DNA from: Gammaproteobacteria bacterium
GTDB taxonomy: Bacteria; Pseudomonadota; Gammaproteobacteria; Steroidobacterales; Steroidobacteraceae
NCBI GenBank assembly: GCA_028293725.1
Contig: JAQGOE010000177.1
Span: 1-23,884, forward strand
Direction: 5' to 3'
Length of the DNA stretch: 23,884 nucleotides
Each line of letters starts with the position of its first letter. The stretch's first letter is position 1. Position numbers and translations under genes: made by a program. Below the pieces are notes generated by a model, which was given only the letters and a program-made list of their open reading frames with translations, ran no database searches and was not told the origin of the DNA. Shown one piece after another: positions 6,949-18,404 of the stretch.

Positions 6949-8824
6949 ATGAGCACTGACTCAACTGAGCACCGTCTGCTGGCCCCGATTGATTTTCGGA
7001 GAGACCACGCCCGCGGCGATGGCGCTCGCAACGGCGGGATGACCGTCCTCATCTACGGCGATTATCTCTGTCCCTACTGTCGCCGGTTGCGTCAGGTACT
7101 TGATCGATTGCGGCGCGCCCTTGGCGAGCGCATGGTCTACGTTTTCCGCCACTACCCCAATGAGCGTGCCCATCCCGGTTCCGAGCTCGCGTCGATAGCG
7201 GCCGAGGCTGCTGGCCAACAGGGGCGCTTCTGGGAAATGCACGATGCTTTATATGAGCGAGAACCGACGCTCGTCGATAAGCCGCGCCTCCTGCAGATCG
7301 CCGGATCGCTCGGTTTGGACACAGAGCGCTTCGAGCTGGCACTCGACGACCCGAAGCTGCGGCAACGGGTCCAGGAAGACCTCACTGACGGGCGTCGCAA
7401 CGGGGTGACAGCGACCCCGACCATCTTCATCGACGGTATACGTTATGACGGCGCCTGGGATTTCTACTCCATGCTCGAAGCGCTGGAGCGACCGATAGGA
7501 GCCCAGGTGAAGCGGACGGCGCGGGCTTTCGCAAACCTTCCAACATCCGCGGGCCTGGTTGTGCTGATTGCTGCCGCTGCCGCCATCGCCTGCGCCAACA
7601 GTCCTCTACAGTCAGCCTATCATCACTTCCTGAATGCACAGCTCAGCATCGGTCCGGCACCCGGCGGACTTTCCTTGAGCGTTGGACAATGGTGCTCAGA
7701 GGGCCTGCTCGCGATCTTCTACGCCATCCTGGGGCTGGAGATTCGACGCGAAATGACGGCAGGGTCCCTCGCAAACTCGAGAGCCGCGCTCGTGCCACTC
7801 ATTGCCGGTGTTAGTGGGATCGTTGTTTCGGCCGGCGTCTACCTCGCGCTCAATTCCGGAGCCACCGCTGCCGGTTGGCCAATAACAGCTGATACGGGTA
7901 TCCCCTTCACCCTGGGAATACTTGCCGTGTTCGGCGCCCGTGCGTCGGCCGGGCTGAAGGTATTCGTTGCGGCTTACGCGATCGCGAACGATTTATCATC
8001 AACCCTTATCCTGGCGCTCCTCCATCCACGAGCCATCTCCCTGGAATGGCTGCTCGTTGCTTTCGGCACCGTAGCGACAATGGCAACGTTCACACGCTGG
8101 CGAATTTATGCTGTATGGCCATACCTCATGGCGGCGCTCGGCCTTTGGCTGTCGCTACATCTGGCCGGAGTAAGCGGTGCACTCAGCGGTCTCGCTCTTG
8201 CCGCGTTCCTCCCACCGTGGCCTGCGCCGGCCGCTGCCCCTCTGCTCGCCCAAGCGGCCAGCGCGCTGGCCGAGCTCGAACATGCGGAACATGAGCTCGA
8301 GCGTACCGGAAAGAGCCAGCGACGCCTGGAGCAGGAACCCGTGTGGGATTGGGCTACCCGTAATTTGCGAGCGGCAGCCGACCGGCTGCAATCTCCCGCT
8401 GAACGGGTTGAGCGGGCCACAGAGCCGTGGTCGACCTATGTTGTGCTCCCCATCTTCGCCTTCACTGCCACTGGAGTTGGCCTGGCAGCCGATTTCCGGG
8501 CACATGATGCAGCCAGGGTTTTCGGCGGCGTAGTGCTCGCACTCGCAATCGGCAAGCCCATCGGGATCATCCTGACTACCTGGGCAGCGGCCAAAGCAAA
8601 GATTGCCTTCCCCCCCGCTGATGCAACCCCACTGGCATTCCTTGGCGCCGTATTTCTCTGCGGCATCGCAGATCCGTTTTCATTCTACCTGGCTGATCAG
8701 ACGTTCCAGACGGGTGCGTACGCCTCCGTCGCAAAGCTCGGTGTTTTGGCGGGCTCTGGTGTGGCGGCGGCGTTCGGGGCTGTCCTGCTCGGTCTCAGCC
8801 CCATTCCCGGCACCGATCGCCGAG

Positions 8825-10582
<1,758 letters not shown>

Positions 10583-10785
10583 GGTGCGCGAGATGGAAAC
10601 TGTGCGGGCGCGCCGGAGTTAGAAAGCGACCTGCCGCTCACCGACAACCCGCCTGTTGTTTCGCCAGTGCGAGCGTATCTGGAAGTGAGCGCGAATCACG
10701 ATGCGCGGTGGGGTTTCTGCGCATATTTTCGTTATATACCTGCAAGCTTCTGTCGAAGTCAGTACATGCCTAAGCTCTGCGAGTG

Positions 10786-11766
10786 CTAGGTTGCGCCGGA
10801 GGGTCCTGGGTACGCTGCATCCAATGTCTGAATGTCCTGCGGCGTGAGTGTTATTGAAAGCGCCGCAGCGTTTTCCTTGGCATGCGCTGGAGAGCCGGAT
10901 TCGGGAATTGCGATGACCTTCCCGCTGCGGATGACCCAGGCCAGCGCAACGGCGGCTGCCGAGCACCCATGCGCGGCGCCGATCTGCGCCAGCACGCGGT
11001 CACCCACTACGAGATTATTGTCGCCGCCGAGCGGAGAATAGGCCATTACAGGCATATTGTGCTGCGCGCACCATGGCAGAAGATCACGCTCGATGCGACG
11101 GTTGCGGAGACTGTAAGAGACCTGATTGGTCGCGCAGCGCTGGCCGTCTGGAACATGGAACAGATCCTCCATCTGCCCCGTGTCGAAGTTGGATACGCCC
11201 CAGGCGTGAATCTTTCCCGCCTTGCGTAGTTGTTCGAATGCCGCTACAACGCCGGAGAATTCCCTGCTGGGGACTGGTGAATGTAGCAAATAGAGATCGA
11301 GGTGGTTGGTGCTGAGACGAGCGAGGCTCGCCTCGCAAGCGCGGGAGATGCCATCTCCGGACACTTCATTGGCCTCCACCTTGGAGACCAGAAATATACG
11401 GTCGCGCTGACTTGCAATCGCGTGACCAAGAAATTGCTCTGAGCGGCCATTTCCGTAATTTCCCGACGTATCGATTAACGTCACGCCGAGCGAAATGCCG
11501 GTATGCACCGCTTCTTCTTCAACAGCGGGCGGGTGCCTTCCCTGTCCGAGATGCCAGGCGCCTTGACCGAGCGCCGGGACGGTGGTGCCGTCTGGAAACC
11601 GTACGGTATGTACTGCGGTTTCCGATGCCGCGCCTGTGGCGGCAAGAACCCGTGCACTTCGTTGCACGGCAAGCGTTGCAGTTATGACGGGCAGCGATAA
11701 GCCGAACGCCGCGCAACGCGCGCTAAATTGACGTCGGCTAAGCAATTGTTTGTTCACAGTGTCCAT
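10786..11766 (-). CDS. Tat-exported aldo/keto reductase
   Basis: The 326-aa product starts at ATG 11766, which has GGAGGGAAGGAG directly upstream; an in-frame ATG at 11820 is less likely. The N-terminus MDTVNKQLLSRRQFSARCAA is a twin-arginine signal, with a hydrophobic stretch to about residue 40. The rest is a full AKR (alpha/beta)8 barrel: VPALGQGAWHLGQG, LIDTSGNYGNGRSE (catalytic Asp and Tyr), FLVSKVE (Lys), LYLLHSP (His), HAWGVSNFDTGQME, CATNQVSYSLRNR, MAYSPLGG, and ALAWVIRSGKVIAIPESGSPAH (NADPH 2'-phosphate region). The tetrad is complete. A periplasmic NADPH enzyme is odd; folding with cofactor before Tat export, as in glucose-fructose oxidoreductase, would explain it. The substrate is unknown. 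Confidence 0.88.
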   Translation of the reverse strand: MDTVNKQLLSRRQFSARCAAFGLSLPVITATLAVQRSARVLAATGAASETAVHTVRFPDGTTVPALGQGAWHLGQGRHPPAVEEEAVHTGISLGVTLIDTSGNYGNGRSEQFLGHAIASQRDRIFLVSKVEANEVSGDGISRACEASLARLSTNHLDLYLLHSPVPSREFSGVVAAFEQLRKAGKIHAWGVSNFDTGQMEDLFHVPDGQRCATNQVSYSLRNRRIERDLLPWCAQHNMPVMAYSPLGGDNNLVVGDRVLAQIGAAHGCSAAAVALAWVIRSGKVIAIPESGSPAHAKENAAALSITLTPQDIQTLDAAYPGPSGAT

Positions 11767-11896
11767 CTCCTTCCCTCCGTCCGCCCAGAGAATTGTAATA
11801 CTCTGAATGAGCTCACACACCTACTTTGTCAGAGAGGGCCGTCTCGCTCCCTATCAGTTCGGCATAGAGTCCTTTTAGCCTGGAGAGCAATGGGTC

Positions 11897-11918
11897 AGGT
11901 AGATCCAGGTTTCTACCT
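11897..11918. terminator. Hairpin between outer-membrane protein and aldo/keto reductase genes
   Basis: AGGTAGA (11897-11903) and TCTACCT (11912-11918) make a perfect 7-bp stem with an 8-nt loop. It lies downstream of the outer-membrane protein stop (11984) and upstream of the reductase start (11766), all on the minus strand. It has no T-run. It may be a weak terminator or an operator for the reductase. Confidence 0.3.
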
Positions 11919-11983
11919 TGGCATCCGACCTGAAGCTCGGATAGCTACTTACAAGAGGATCGAAAACACCGGCAGGGGTGTCG

Positions 11984-12664
11984 TCAAAACGTGTAGGCCA
12001 CCCCGGCCAGAAGGTCGCCCTGGATGAACGAGGACCCGCGCTCGTGTATTCGGCACACGCCGCCGGACTGGTCCGAGCGGCAGAATATTGAGCCATTTGC
12101 GTTCAAAATTGTGGCGAAACCCCGAGCTTCCAGCCGTAGCGAAAAATGCGGGTTGAAGGGGATGCGAAGGCCTGCGCCCAGCGACGCCGAGAAGTACGTG
12201 CTGTTGCGGCCGAGCGGCGAATCGGGCGAAAAGCGCGTCACGCCTGCACTGCCAATGAGGTACGGCAGGAAGTGCTGCGAATTCTCCAGAAGTAGCGTTC
12301 CACCGACATGCAAGTATTCAATCGTCATGTCGGACGGTGCCAGTGACTGGCCGCTGATAGTGGTGGATTGCCGGCTGTAGAACAGTTCGTACTGCGTGGC
12401 CTCGTTCGTTGACAGGTCCAGCGCGAGTGCATACGAAACATGACTGTTGACATCGGCTTGCGTGCCCGTGTCGATCAATTTGAAGGTTCCGCCGACGCGA
12501 TACCCGAGGTAGGGTGTCACTTCGAATGTCAGCGGCTGTTGTGTGCTCTGCTCCGGAACATCCCCTTCGGTCGCTACGGCCGCGACGCACTCCAGTTCGG
12601 CCGCACACGCCAGCATCGCCGCGGAGAACGCGGGCCACGCTCTGGATCGTCCCTTGTGATTCAA
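11984..12664 (-). CDS. Outer-membrane beta-barrel protein of unknown role
   Basis: The 226-aa product starts at TTG 12664, with AGGGAG six bases upstream, which gives a signal peptide (basic NHKGRSR, hydrophobic AFSAAMLACAA, cleavage near AAVA). A longer ORF from 12826 would put about 54 unconvincing residues in front. The mature part alternates polar and hydrophobic residues in strands ending in aromatics: FEVTPYLGYRVGGTFKL, SYALALDL, YELFYSRQST, IEYLHVGGTLLL, LPYLIGSAGVTRF, YFSASLGAGLRIPF, LRLEARGFATIL, LAGVAYTF. Ending in Phe is the outer-membrane assembly signature. The pattern fits an eight-stranded OmpA/OmpW-size barrel. Two Cys near the C-terminus (in FCRSDQ and GVCRIHE) could form a disulphide in a surface loop. 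No specific function is claimed. Confidence 0.8.
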   Translation of the reverse strand: MNHKGRSRAWPAFSAAMLACAAELECVAAVATEGDVPEQSTQQPLTFEVTPYLGYRVGGTFKLIDTGTQADVNSHVSYALALDLSTNEATQYELFYSRQSTTISGQSLAPSDMTIEYLHVGGTLLLENSQHFLPYLIGSAGVTRFSPDSPLGRNSTYFSASLGAGLRIPFNPHFSLRLEARGFATILNANGSIFCRSDQSGGVCRIHERGSSFIQGDLLAGVAYTF

Positions 12665-12829
12665 CCTGTTCTCCCTTACCGGTGTTGAAGGCTGTGCCTG
12701 CCGTCCCGCTAGCCGAGCCCGATAAAGTACCCGGCCGGGGCCAATCCGCAGCCTAACGCGAGTTGCCCGGCGAGCAGTATGTCTATCGATGGCGACGCCG
12801 GGAACAAGGGGCCTGGAGACGCTCAACCG

Positions 12830-13713
12830 CTAGCGGGCCGGGGCCGGGCTTTTGAGAGCTTCGACGAAGCGCTCTTTTAGGGGAGTGTCGGAATTCCGCA
12901 AGCGCAGGATGCCTAGTTCGATCAAGGCGGCTTTGCCGCGCAGCTGCCGGTAGCGGACGCCGGTGCGTTTCAGATTGCGTAAGGAGGAAGGAACCAGCGC
13001 GAAGCCCATACCGCAGGACACGAGGCTAATCACAGTTTGCATCTGTCGCGCATGCTGCGTGATTCGTGGAGCGAAGCCGAACGAGCGGCAGTGACTGATG
13101 ATGAGATCGTAGAGGCCGGGAGCGATTTCGCGCGGTGGGACGATGAAGTTTTCTTTTGACAGTGCGCGCAGATCGAGCGCGCCGTCGCCTTTCGCCGCGG
13201 GATGTCCCGACGGCGCGGCCAGAACCAACTCCTCGCGTAACACGCGCTCAAACTCGAGATCCGGCTCGTCTACGGGCCCGAGGCCAATTCCCAGATCCAG
13301 CCTTGCGGCGCGAAGCTCCCGGATCTGTGCGTCTGTCGTGAGCTCGTGCAACTGGACTTCGACCAGGGGATAGCTCGAGCGAAAGTTCTTCAGGGCGGGG
13401 GGCAGGATGCCGTAGTCGGCGATCGAGACGAAGCCGATCGAGAGCATGCCGATGTCGCTGCGATTTGCCCGCAGTGCTTCCTTCTTCGCGTGCTCCAGGC
13501 GGGCGAGTGCCGTGCGCGTTTCCTCGAAAAAAACCAATCCCGCCGCCGTCAGCGACACACCGCGATTGCTGCGCTCGAGCAGCTGCACTCCTAGCTCGTC
13601 TTCCAGGCCTTTTATTTGGGTTGACAGGGGCGGCTGCGAGACATGCAGCCGGCGCGCGAGAAGCTGCCTTCTTCCGCAACGGCGATGAAGTACCGAAGCT
13701 GTCGTAATTCCAC
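12830..13713 (-). pseudogene. LysR-family regulator with a frameshift in the DNA-binding domain
   Basis: GTG 13713 begins VELRQLRYFIAVAEEGSFSRA, the normal LysR opening, but the frame then hits TAA at 13612. The remaining helix-turn-helix, RLHVSQPPLSTQIKGLEDEL, continues in a different frame, which is open to 12830. It covers LLERSNRGVSLTAAGLVFFEE and a complete substrate-binding domain (LSIGFVSIADYGILPPAL, LDLGIGLGP, VISLVSCGMGFALVPSS). Compared with intact relatives about seven bases are missing in a GC repeat near 13650-13660, so a small deletion or a sequencing error is likely. The gene is divergent from ilvD, with an operator-like dyad between them. If truly broken, control of ilvD by this protein is lost. 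Confidence 0.8.
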
Positions 13714-13748
13714 TATTCGTAAGTCCTATAGCAACCCACTGGCGATTG

Positions 13749-13768
13749 TATTGGCAGATATACCAATA
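13749..13768. promoter_or_regulatory. LysR-type operator between the broken LysR gene and ilvD
   Basis: TATTGG-N8-CCAATA is a perfect 6-bp inverted repeat of 20 bp, containing the T-N11-A core expected for LysR-family binding sites. It lies 35 bp upstream of the LysR start and 53 bp upstream of the preferred ilvD start. Confidence 0.55.
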
Positions 13769-13821
13769 GCCAAATGAGAATACTGCCTGGCGCCGACCGT
13801 CGGCAGCAAGAGGGACTCACT

Positions 13822-15663
13822 GTGCCCGTTTACCGCTCTCGTACCAGCACCGCCGGTCGCAATATGGCCGGAGCCCGCGCACTGTGGCGCGCCACCGGCA
13901 TGAAAGACGGAGATTTCGCGAAGCCTATTGTCGCGGTTGCCAACTCCTTCACGCAGTTCGTACCGGGACACGTTCATCTGCAGGACATGGGCCAGTTAGT
14001 GGTCGAAGAGATCGAGCGAGCGGGTGGCGTCGGTAAGGAATTCAACACCATCGCGGTGGATGATGGGATCGCCATGGGCCACGACGGCATGCTCTACAGT
14101 CTGCCATCGCGCGACCTCATCGCGGACAGTGTGGAATACATGTGCAATGCTCACACCGCCGATGCGCTGGTGTGTATTTCAAACTGCGACAAGATCACAC
14201 CCGGCATGCTCATGGCGGCCCTACGCCTGAACATTCCGGTGGTGTTCGTATCTGGCGGCCCGATGGAAGCCGGGAAGACCCGACTGGCAGGGGCAGAGGT
14301 TTCGCTCGATCTCATCGACGCCATGGTGGCCGCGGCGGATGACAAGATGTCGGACGCCGACGTGCAGACGATTGAGCGATCCGCTTGCCCCACCTGCGGC
14401 TCATGCTCAGGCATGTTCACCGCCAATTCGATGAATTGCCTGACGGAGGCGTTGGGTTTGTCCTTGCCCGGAAATGGATCGCTCGTCGCCACGCATGTCG
14501 ACCGCGAGCAGTTGTTCCGTAGGGCCGGGCGCGTCATCGTCGAATTGGCCACGCGCTACTATGTGGAGGACGATGCCCGAGCTCTGCCGCGAAACATCGC
14601 CAGCAGGGCTGCATTCGTGAATGCCATGTCGTTGGACATCGCGATGGGTGGCTCTACCAACACCGTGTTGCACCTGTTGGCGGCCGCGCAGGAGGGCGAG
14701 ATCGACTTTCATATGAGCGACATCGACCGGTTGTCGCGCCTTGTTCCAAATCTTTGCAAGGTGGCGCCCTCGGGCCATTACCATCTCGAGGACGTGCATC
14801 GGGCAGGTGGCGTCATGGCGATCCTTGGAGAGTTGGATCGCGCGCATCTGCTCGATACCTCGGTGCCAACGGTTCACACTAACTCGCTGGCCGAAGCGCT
14901 CGAAAGGTGGGACGTGACGCGTACGGAGGAACCCGCGGTGCACGAGTTCTTTCGCGCCGGACCTGCGGGTATCCGGACGCAGTGCGCGTTCTCGCAAGGG
15001 TGTCGGTATTCGGACCTGGACATGGACCGTAAGTCCGGCTGCGTCCGATCCGTCGAGTCGGCATACAGCAGGGACGGCGGCTTGGCCGTGCTTTACGGGA
15101 ACGTCGCCGAGCGCGGTTGCATCGTCAAGACCGCCGGTGTTGACCAGAGCATACTGAGTTTCAGCGGTCCCGCGATTGTTGTCGAAAGTCAGGAGGCCGC
15201 AGTTGAGGCCATTCTCGGGGACAAGGTGAAGGCCGGAGACGTCGTGATCGTCCGCTACGAGGGGCCACGCGGTGGTCCGGGTATGCAGGAGATGCTCTAT
15301 CCGACGAGCTATTTGAAATCGAAGGGACTCAGTAAAGTGTGCGCGCTGGTCACCGACGGCCGCTTCTCAGGCGGATCCTCTGGCCTCTCGATCGGGCACG
15401 TGTCGCCCGAAGCCGCCGAGGGCGGCAATATCGGATTGATCGAAACCGGCGACATCATTGTGATCGACATTCCACGTCGCACTGTGCGCTTTGAGGTGAG
15501 CGACGAAGAGATCAACAGGAGGCGCGCGCTCCAATCGGCCAAGGGTTGGAAGCCAGTGTTGGCGCGCAAGCGTAAGGTCAGCGCGGCGCTTAAGGCCTAT
15601 GCGAAGCTGGTGACGAGCGCTGATAAGGGGGCCGTGCGCAATCTGGATTTGTTGGCGGAGTAG
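13822..15663 (+). CDS. ilvD: Dihydroxy-acid dehydratase IlvD
   Basis: The 613-aa product (E. coli 616) is collinear with E. coli IlvD. It dehydrates 2,3-dihydroxy-isovalerate and 2,3-dihydroxy-3-methylvalerate, the penultimate step of valine and isoleucine synthesis. The motifs are [64 protein letters not shown] (Cys122), [16 protein letters not shown] (Cys195 in the last Cys of the triad), [10 protein letters not shown], and [13 protein letters not shown] with [13 protein letters not shown]. Gly at position 49, where [2Fe-2S] members have Cys, marks the oxygen-sensitive [4Fe-4S] E. coli type. GTG 13822 is preferred: it follows GAGGGA and aligns with the E. coli start; ATG 13774 lacks a ribosome site. 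The gene stands apart from other ilv genes, so it may be a second copy or a stand-alone gene. Confidence 0.96.
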   Translation: MPVYRSRTSTAGRNMAGARALWRATGMKDGDFAKPIVAVANSFTQFVPGHVHLQDMGQLVVEEIERAGGVGKEFNTIAVDDGIAMGHDGMLYSLPSRDLIADSVEYMCNAHTADALVCISNCDKITPGMLMAALRLNIPVVFVSGGPMEAGKTRLAGAEVSLDLIDAMVAAADDKMSDADVQTIERSACPTCGSCSGMFTANSMNCLTEALGLSLPGNGSLVATHVDREQLFRRAGRVIVELATRYYVEDDARALPRNIASRAAFVNAMSLDIAMGGSTNTVLHLLAAAQEGEIDFHMSDIDRLSRLVPNLCKVAPSGHYHLEDVHRAGGVMAILGELDRAHLLDTSVPTVHTNSLAEALERWDVTRTEEPAVHEFFRAGPAGIRTQCAFSQGCRYSDLDMDRKSGCVRSVESAYSRDGGLAVLYGNVAERGCIVKTAGVDQSILSFSGPAIVVESQEAAVEAILGDKVKAGDVVIVRYEGPRGGPGMQEMLYPTSYLKSKGLSKVCALVTDGRFSGGSSGLSIGHVSPEAAEGGNIGLIETGDIIVIDIPRRTVRFEVSDEEINRRRALQSAKGWKPVLARKRKVSAALKAYAKLVTSADKGAVRNLDLLAE

Positions 15664-15670
15664 GGCAGCC

Positions 15671-15693
15671 GGGGTGCGCCCCTCGTAGGGGTA
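15671..15693. terminator. GC-rich hairpins between convergent ilvD and LysR genes
   Basis: GGGG-tgcg-CCCC (15671-15682) overlaps a second possible stem, CCCC-tcgta-GGGG. They lie in the 50-bp gap between two convergent genes and could end transcription from both sides, but no T-run is present. Confidence 0.35.
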
Positions 15694-15713
15694 CTTCGGC
15701 CAGGTCGCGTCCT

Positions 15714-16646
15714 TTATGAACTCGTCGCCGCAGTCCGGCGTCGGCGTGAGGGCGTTGCGCTGATGAAGTCGACGAAGGCGCGCAAAGGGGCGGGCAGGTG
15801 TCGGCGGCCTGGATAGTAGAGAAACGGTCCCGAGAAGGTCTGCCACCAGGGTTCCAGCACGGGCTCCAGGGCGCCACTATCAAGATACGGGCGCAGCCAA
15901 TCCTCGAAGAGGTAGATGATGCCGGTGCCGGCGACGGCTGCGTCCACAGCAAGGTCGGCTGCGGCACCGATGCGGACGACCAGGGGGCCGGTCGGGTCCA
16001 GCTTTACGATCTCACCATTGCGTTCGAACTCCCAGGCGTTCATCGCGCCGCTTGGGAATCGCCCGCGTATGCATGCGTGCTCGAGGAGGTCGCGCGGATG
16101 ATCGGGCCGGCCGCGTCGTTTGAGATAATCCGCCGCCGCCGCCGTCGCGAAGCGCTGTTTACGCGGGCCGATGGGGATGGCAATCATGTCTTGCTCGAGC
16201 CGCTCGTCATAGCGAATCCCCGCATCGCAGCCGGTCGCTAACACGTCCACGAAGCTATCGTCGGCGATTACCTCGAGGAGGATGTCGGGATAGGCGGCGA
16301 GGAAGGGCGGCACGATTCGGGGGAGGACTAGGCGCGCCGCGCTGATCGGCACGTTGAGCCGGAGGGTGCCGGCTGGACGGTCGCGGAAGCCGTTGACCAC
16401 ATCCAACGCCGCCTCTACTTCCACCAGTGCCGGACCGAGCCGATCGAGGAGTCGCGCGCCTGCTTCGGTTGGCGTCACGCTGCGCGTGGTGCGGTTGAGG
16501 AGCCGGACGCCGACCTTGGTTTCGAGTCTGCGCACGGCTTCGCTGAGGGTGGAAGCGCTACTGCCGATTGCGCGCGCCGCATCGCGAAAGCCGCCCGCGC
16601 GTGCCACCGCGACGAAAGCCGTGAGATCGCCTAGGTCCGCCGCCAT
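15714..16646 (-). CDS. LysR-family transcriptional regulator
   Basis: The 310-aa regulator is complete. Residues 4-63 form the winged helix (DLTAFVAVARAGGFRDAARAIGSSASTLSEAVRRLETKVGVRLLNRTTRSVTPTEAG). A two-lobed effector domain follows, with GTLRLNVPISAARLVLPRIVPPFLAAYPDI, ATGCDAGIRYDERLEQDMIAIPIG and AVAGTGIIYLFEDWLRPYLDSGALEPVLEPWW. This is the CrgA/DsdC-like clade often found beside small oxidoreductases. It is divergent from an aldo/keto reductase across 121 bp and probably regulates it. The C-terminal tail is Arg-rich. The start ATG at 16646 overlaps nothing; a palindrome sits directly in front of it. Confidence 0.93.
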   Translation of the reverse strand: MAADLGDLTAFVAVARAGGFRDAARAIGSSASTLSEAVRRLETKVGVRLLNRTTRSVTPTEAGARLLDRLGPALVEVEAALDVVNGFRDRPAGTLRLNVPISAARLVLPRIVPPFLAAYPDILLEVIADDSFVDVLATGCDAGIRYDERLEQDMIAIPIGPRKQRFATAAAADYLKRRGRPDHPRDLLEHACIRGRFPSGAMNAWEFERNGEIVKLDPTGPLVVRIGAAADLAVDAAVAGTGIIYLFEDWLRPYLDSGALEPVLEPWWQTFSGPFLYYPGRRHLPAPLRAFVDFISATPSRRRRTAATSS

Positions 16647-16664
16647 TGTTCGCCCATCCGAACA
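16647..16664. promoter_or_regulatory. Perfect inverted repeat in front of the LysR start
   Basis: TGTTCG-N6-CGAACA has perfect 6-bp arms and abuts the LysR ATG. It could be an autoregulatory operator. A second, weaker dyad (CCGT 16704-16707 facing ACGG 16722-16725) lies nearer the reductase. Confidence 0.4.
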
Positions 16665-16767
16665 GCCCGTGCCGATTGCGCCCCATTATCGCACGGACTA
16701 ATGCCGTGTACATTTCGCTGTACGGATCGACGGTGAGCAGGCAATGCCTGCGTAACAGGAGAAGGCA

Positions 16768-17637
16768 GTGACCAAGATCAGCAAAGCCGGCACGTTCAAG
16801 CTCGGCGCTCGCACAGTGACGCGCCTGGGATACGGCGCCATGCAGCTCGCCGGACGGGGGGTGTTCGGGCCGCCGAAAGATCGCGCGGAAGCGCTTGCGG
16901 TGTTGCGCGAGGCGGTGACAAGCGGGGTCGATCACATCGACACGAGCGATTTCTATGGGCCCCATGTCACCAATCAACTCATCCGCGAAGCGCTACACCC
17001 TTATCGCCAAGATCTGGTAATCGTCACCAAGATCGGTGCGCGGCGTGGCGCGGATGGCTCGTGGAACCCCGCGTTTTCGGCCGAAGATCTGACGAGCGCG
17101 GTGCATGACAACCTCCGCAACTTGGGTGTGGACGCACTTGATGTCGTCAACCTGCGCTTCATGTTCGACGTCCACGGCCCCGCCGAGGGCCCGATCGAGG
17201 AGCCGCTCGCCACGCTGGCGAAGCTTCAGCGTCAAGGGCTCGTCCGTCATATCGGCCTGAGCAACGTGACGCCCAAGCAGGTCGAGGCGGGACGCGCCAT
17301 TACTGACATCGTCTGCGTACAGAACCACTACAATCTCGCTCATCGGCACGATGACGCGCTGATCAACCAACTCGGCGCGGCGGGCATTGCCTATGTGCCG
17401 TTCTTCCCGCTCGGCGGCTTCACGCCTTTGCAGTCGACGGCGCTGTCCGATGTCGCCAAAAAACTCGGTGTAACGCCGATGCAGGTGGCGCTCGCCTGGC
17501 TGCTCCAGCGCGCGCCCAACATCCTGTTGATTCCGGGCACCTCGTCGGTTTCACATCTGCGTGAAAATCTTGCGGCTGCCAACCTTGAACTGACGAGCGA
17601 CACGGTGGCCGTGCTGGATCGAATCGCGAAACCTTGA
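16768..17637 (+). CDS. Aldo/keto reductase, YdbC-like
   Basis: The 289-aa cytoplasmic enzyme starts at GTG 16768, after a good AGGAGAAGG. Motifs are TRLGYGAMQLAGRGVFGPP, DHIDTSDFYGPHVTNQLIREAL (catalytic Asp and Tyr), LVIVTKIGARR (Lys), LDVVNLRFM, VRHIGLSNVTPKQVE, VCVQNHYNL, VPFFPLGGF, and ALAWLLQRAPNILLIPGTSS for NADPH binding. At the fourth catalytic position, where most AKRs have His (LLH), this protein has Arg (VNLR), as I recall for the YdbC subgroup, whose known activity is pyridoxal or general carbonyl reduction. No signal peptide is present. The neighbouring LysR gene is the likely regulator. The last 87 bp overlap the convergent permuted-papain gene. Confidence 0.93.
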   Translation: MTKISKAGTFKLGARTVTRLGYGAMQLAGRGVFGPPKDRAEALAVLREAVTSGVDHIDTSDFYGPHVTNQLIREALHPYRQDLVIVTKIGARRGADGSWNPAFSAEDLTSAVHDNLRNLGVDALDVVNLRFMFDVHGPAEGPIEEPLATLAKLQRQGLVRHIGLSNVTPKQVEAGRAITDIVCVQNHYNLAHRHDDALINQLGAAGIAYVPFFPLGGFTPLQSTALSDVAKKLGVTPMQVALAWLLQRAPNILLIPGTSSVSHLRENLAAANLELTSDTVAVLDRIAKP

Positions 17638-18270
17638 CCGGCGCACAGTGCCATCAAATACAACTGTGAGTGAGGGGCTGGCGTAGAGGCTCTCCGGAGT
17701 AACCGTGGCTCGCTGCCACGGAATACGGCCGAAGTACCAGGCTTTCCAGAGCCGCAGGTCTGTTCCGGGATTGCGCTCGAGCATTTCGCGGAATGTAGTG
17801 ACTTCACCGACCTCGACGCCCGTCGATTCCTGCAGCACTTCGCGCACAAATCGCGAGCAAAACTGGCGGCGTGATCGCACGTTGAATCCCGTGTCATACA
17901 GCCGTCCCATGCGGCGTCTTGCCGCTTGCTGAAGGCGAGGGATTTCTTCGTCCGAGAGTGGTCGCGGCAACCGCAGCACGGCCACTCGGCCATGGGCGGA
18001 GCGTCGCACGAAACTTGAGAATCTCGTGCGACATGACAGCGGAACGCGACTCTCGGCGACCAGAGCCCGGCCGCGCTTGAATCCGACGACAATGCCAACA
18101 TGGTTGGTCCATGTGCCGGTCGCATCTGCTATCTGGCGGAACGGTGCCCCCGGGATGCGGGTGAAGATGATGTCGCCAGCGCGTAACGTAACTTCGAGTT
18201 CGCGTCGCTTAAGAGTGGGGAGGTTTGACTCGCACCCGGTAGAAATCCTGCTAGTGTCAATCGTCATCAT
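17551..18270 (-). CDS. Permuted papain-like hydrolase (YiiX/YebB, NlpC/P60-related)
   Basis: The 239-aa protein starts at ATG 18270, with AGGTGA upstream. The order of catalytic residues is permuted relative to NlpC/P60. First comes RAGDIIFTRIPGAPFRQI and the His motif NHVGIVVG (H57), then ALVAESRVP with a conserved Glu, and last the Cys motif FCSRFVREVLQE (C138). This is the C92/DUF830-type family, whose members act on amide or ester bonds of peptides or lipids. No clear signal peptide is seen, so it is cytoplasmic or exported by other means. It lies 134 bp downstream of the SH3-domain gene on the same strand. The longer frame up to 18450 adds residues without similarity. Its 3' end overlaps the reductase. 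Confidence 0.8.
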   Translation of the reverse strand: MMTIDTSRISTGCESNLPTLKRRELEVTLRAGDIIFTRIPGAPFRQIADATGTWTNHVGIVVGFKRGRALVAESRVPLSCRTRFSSFVRRSAHGRVAVLRLPRPLSDEEIPRLQQAARRRMGRLYDTGFNVRSRRQFCSRFVREVLQESTGVEVGEVTTFREMLERNPGTDLRLWKAWYFGRIPWQRATVTPESLYASPSLTVVFDGTVRRSRFRDSIQHGHRVARQFKVGSRKIFTQM

Positions 18271-18404
18271 CGGCGTGGTCACCTGGAGGTATGCGGACGG
18301 GTTGCAGCCTCTCAGACCGGGGCTATTTCCGATACCTGAACCGATGCGGTCGCGCGGAGTTGCACTTCGGGTATCGTCCGCTGATACCGATCGCCGATTC
18401 ACTC

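Noticed and set aside
10619..10966. Minus-strand frame beyond the 3' end of the Tat aldo/keto reductase
   Set aside because: Most of it overlaps the reductase in another frame, and its tail (10619-10785) matches no family I recognise. The 203-bp gap 10583-10785 holds nothing else I can support.
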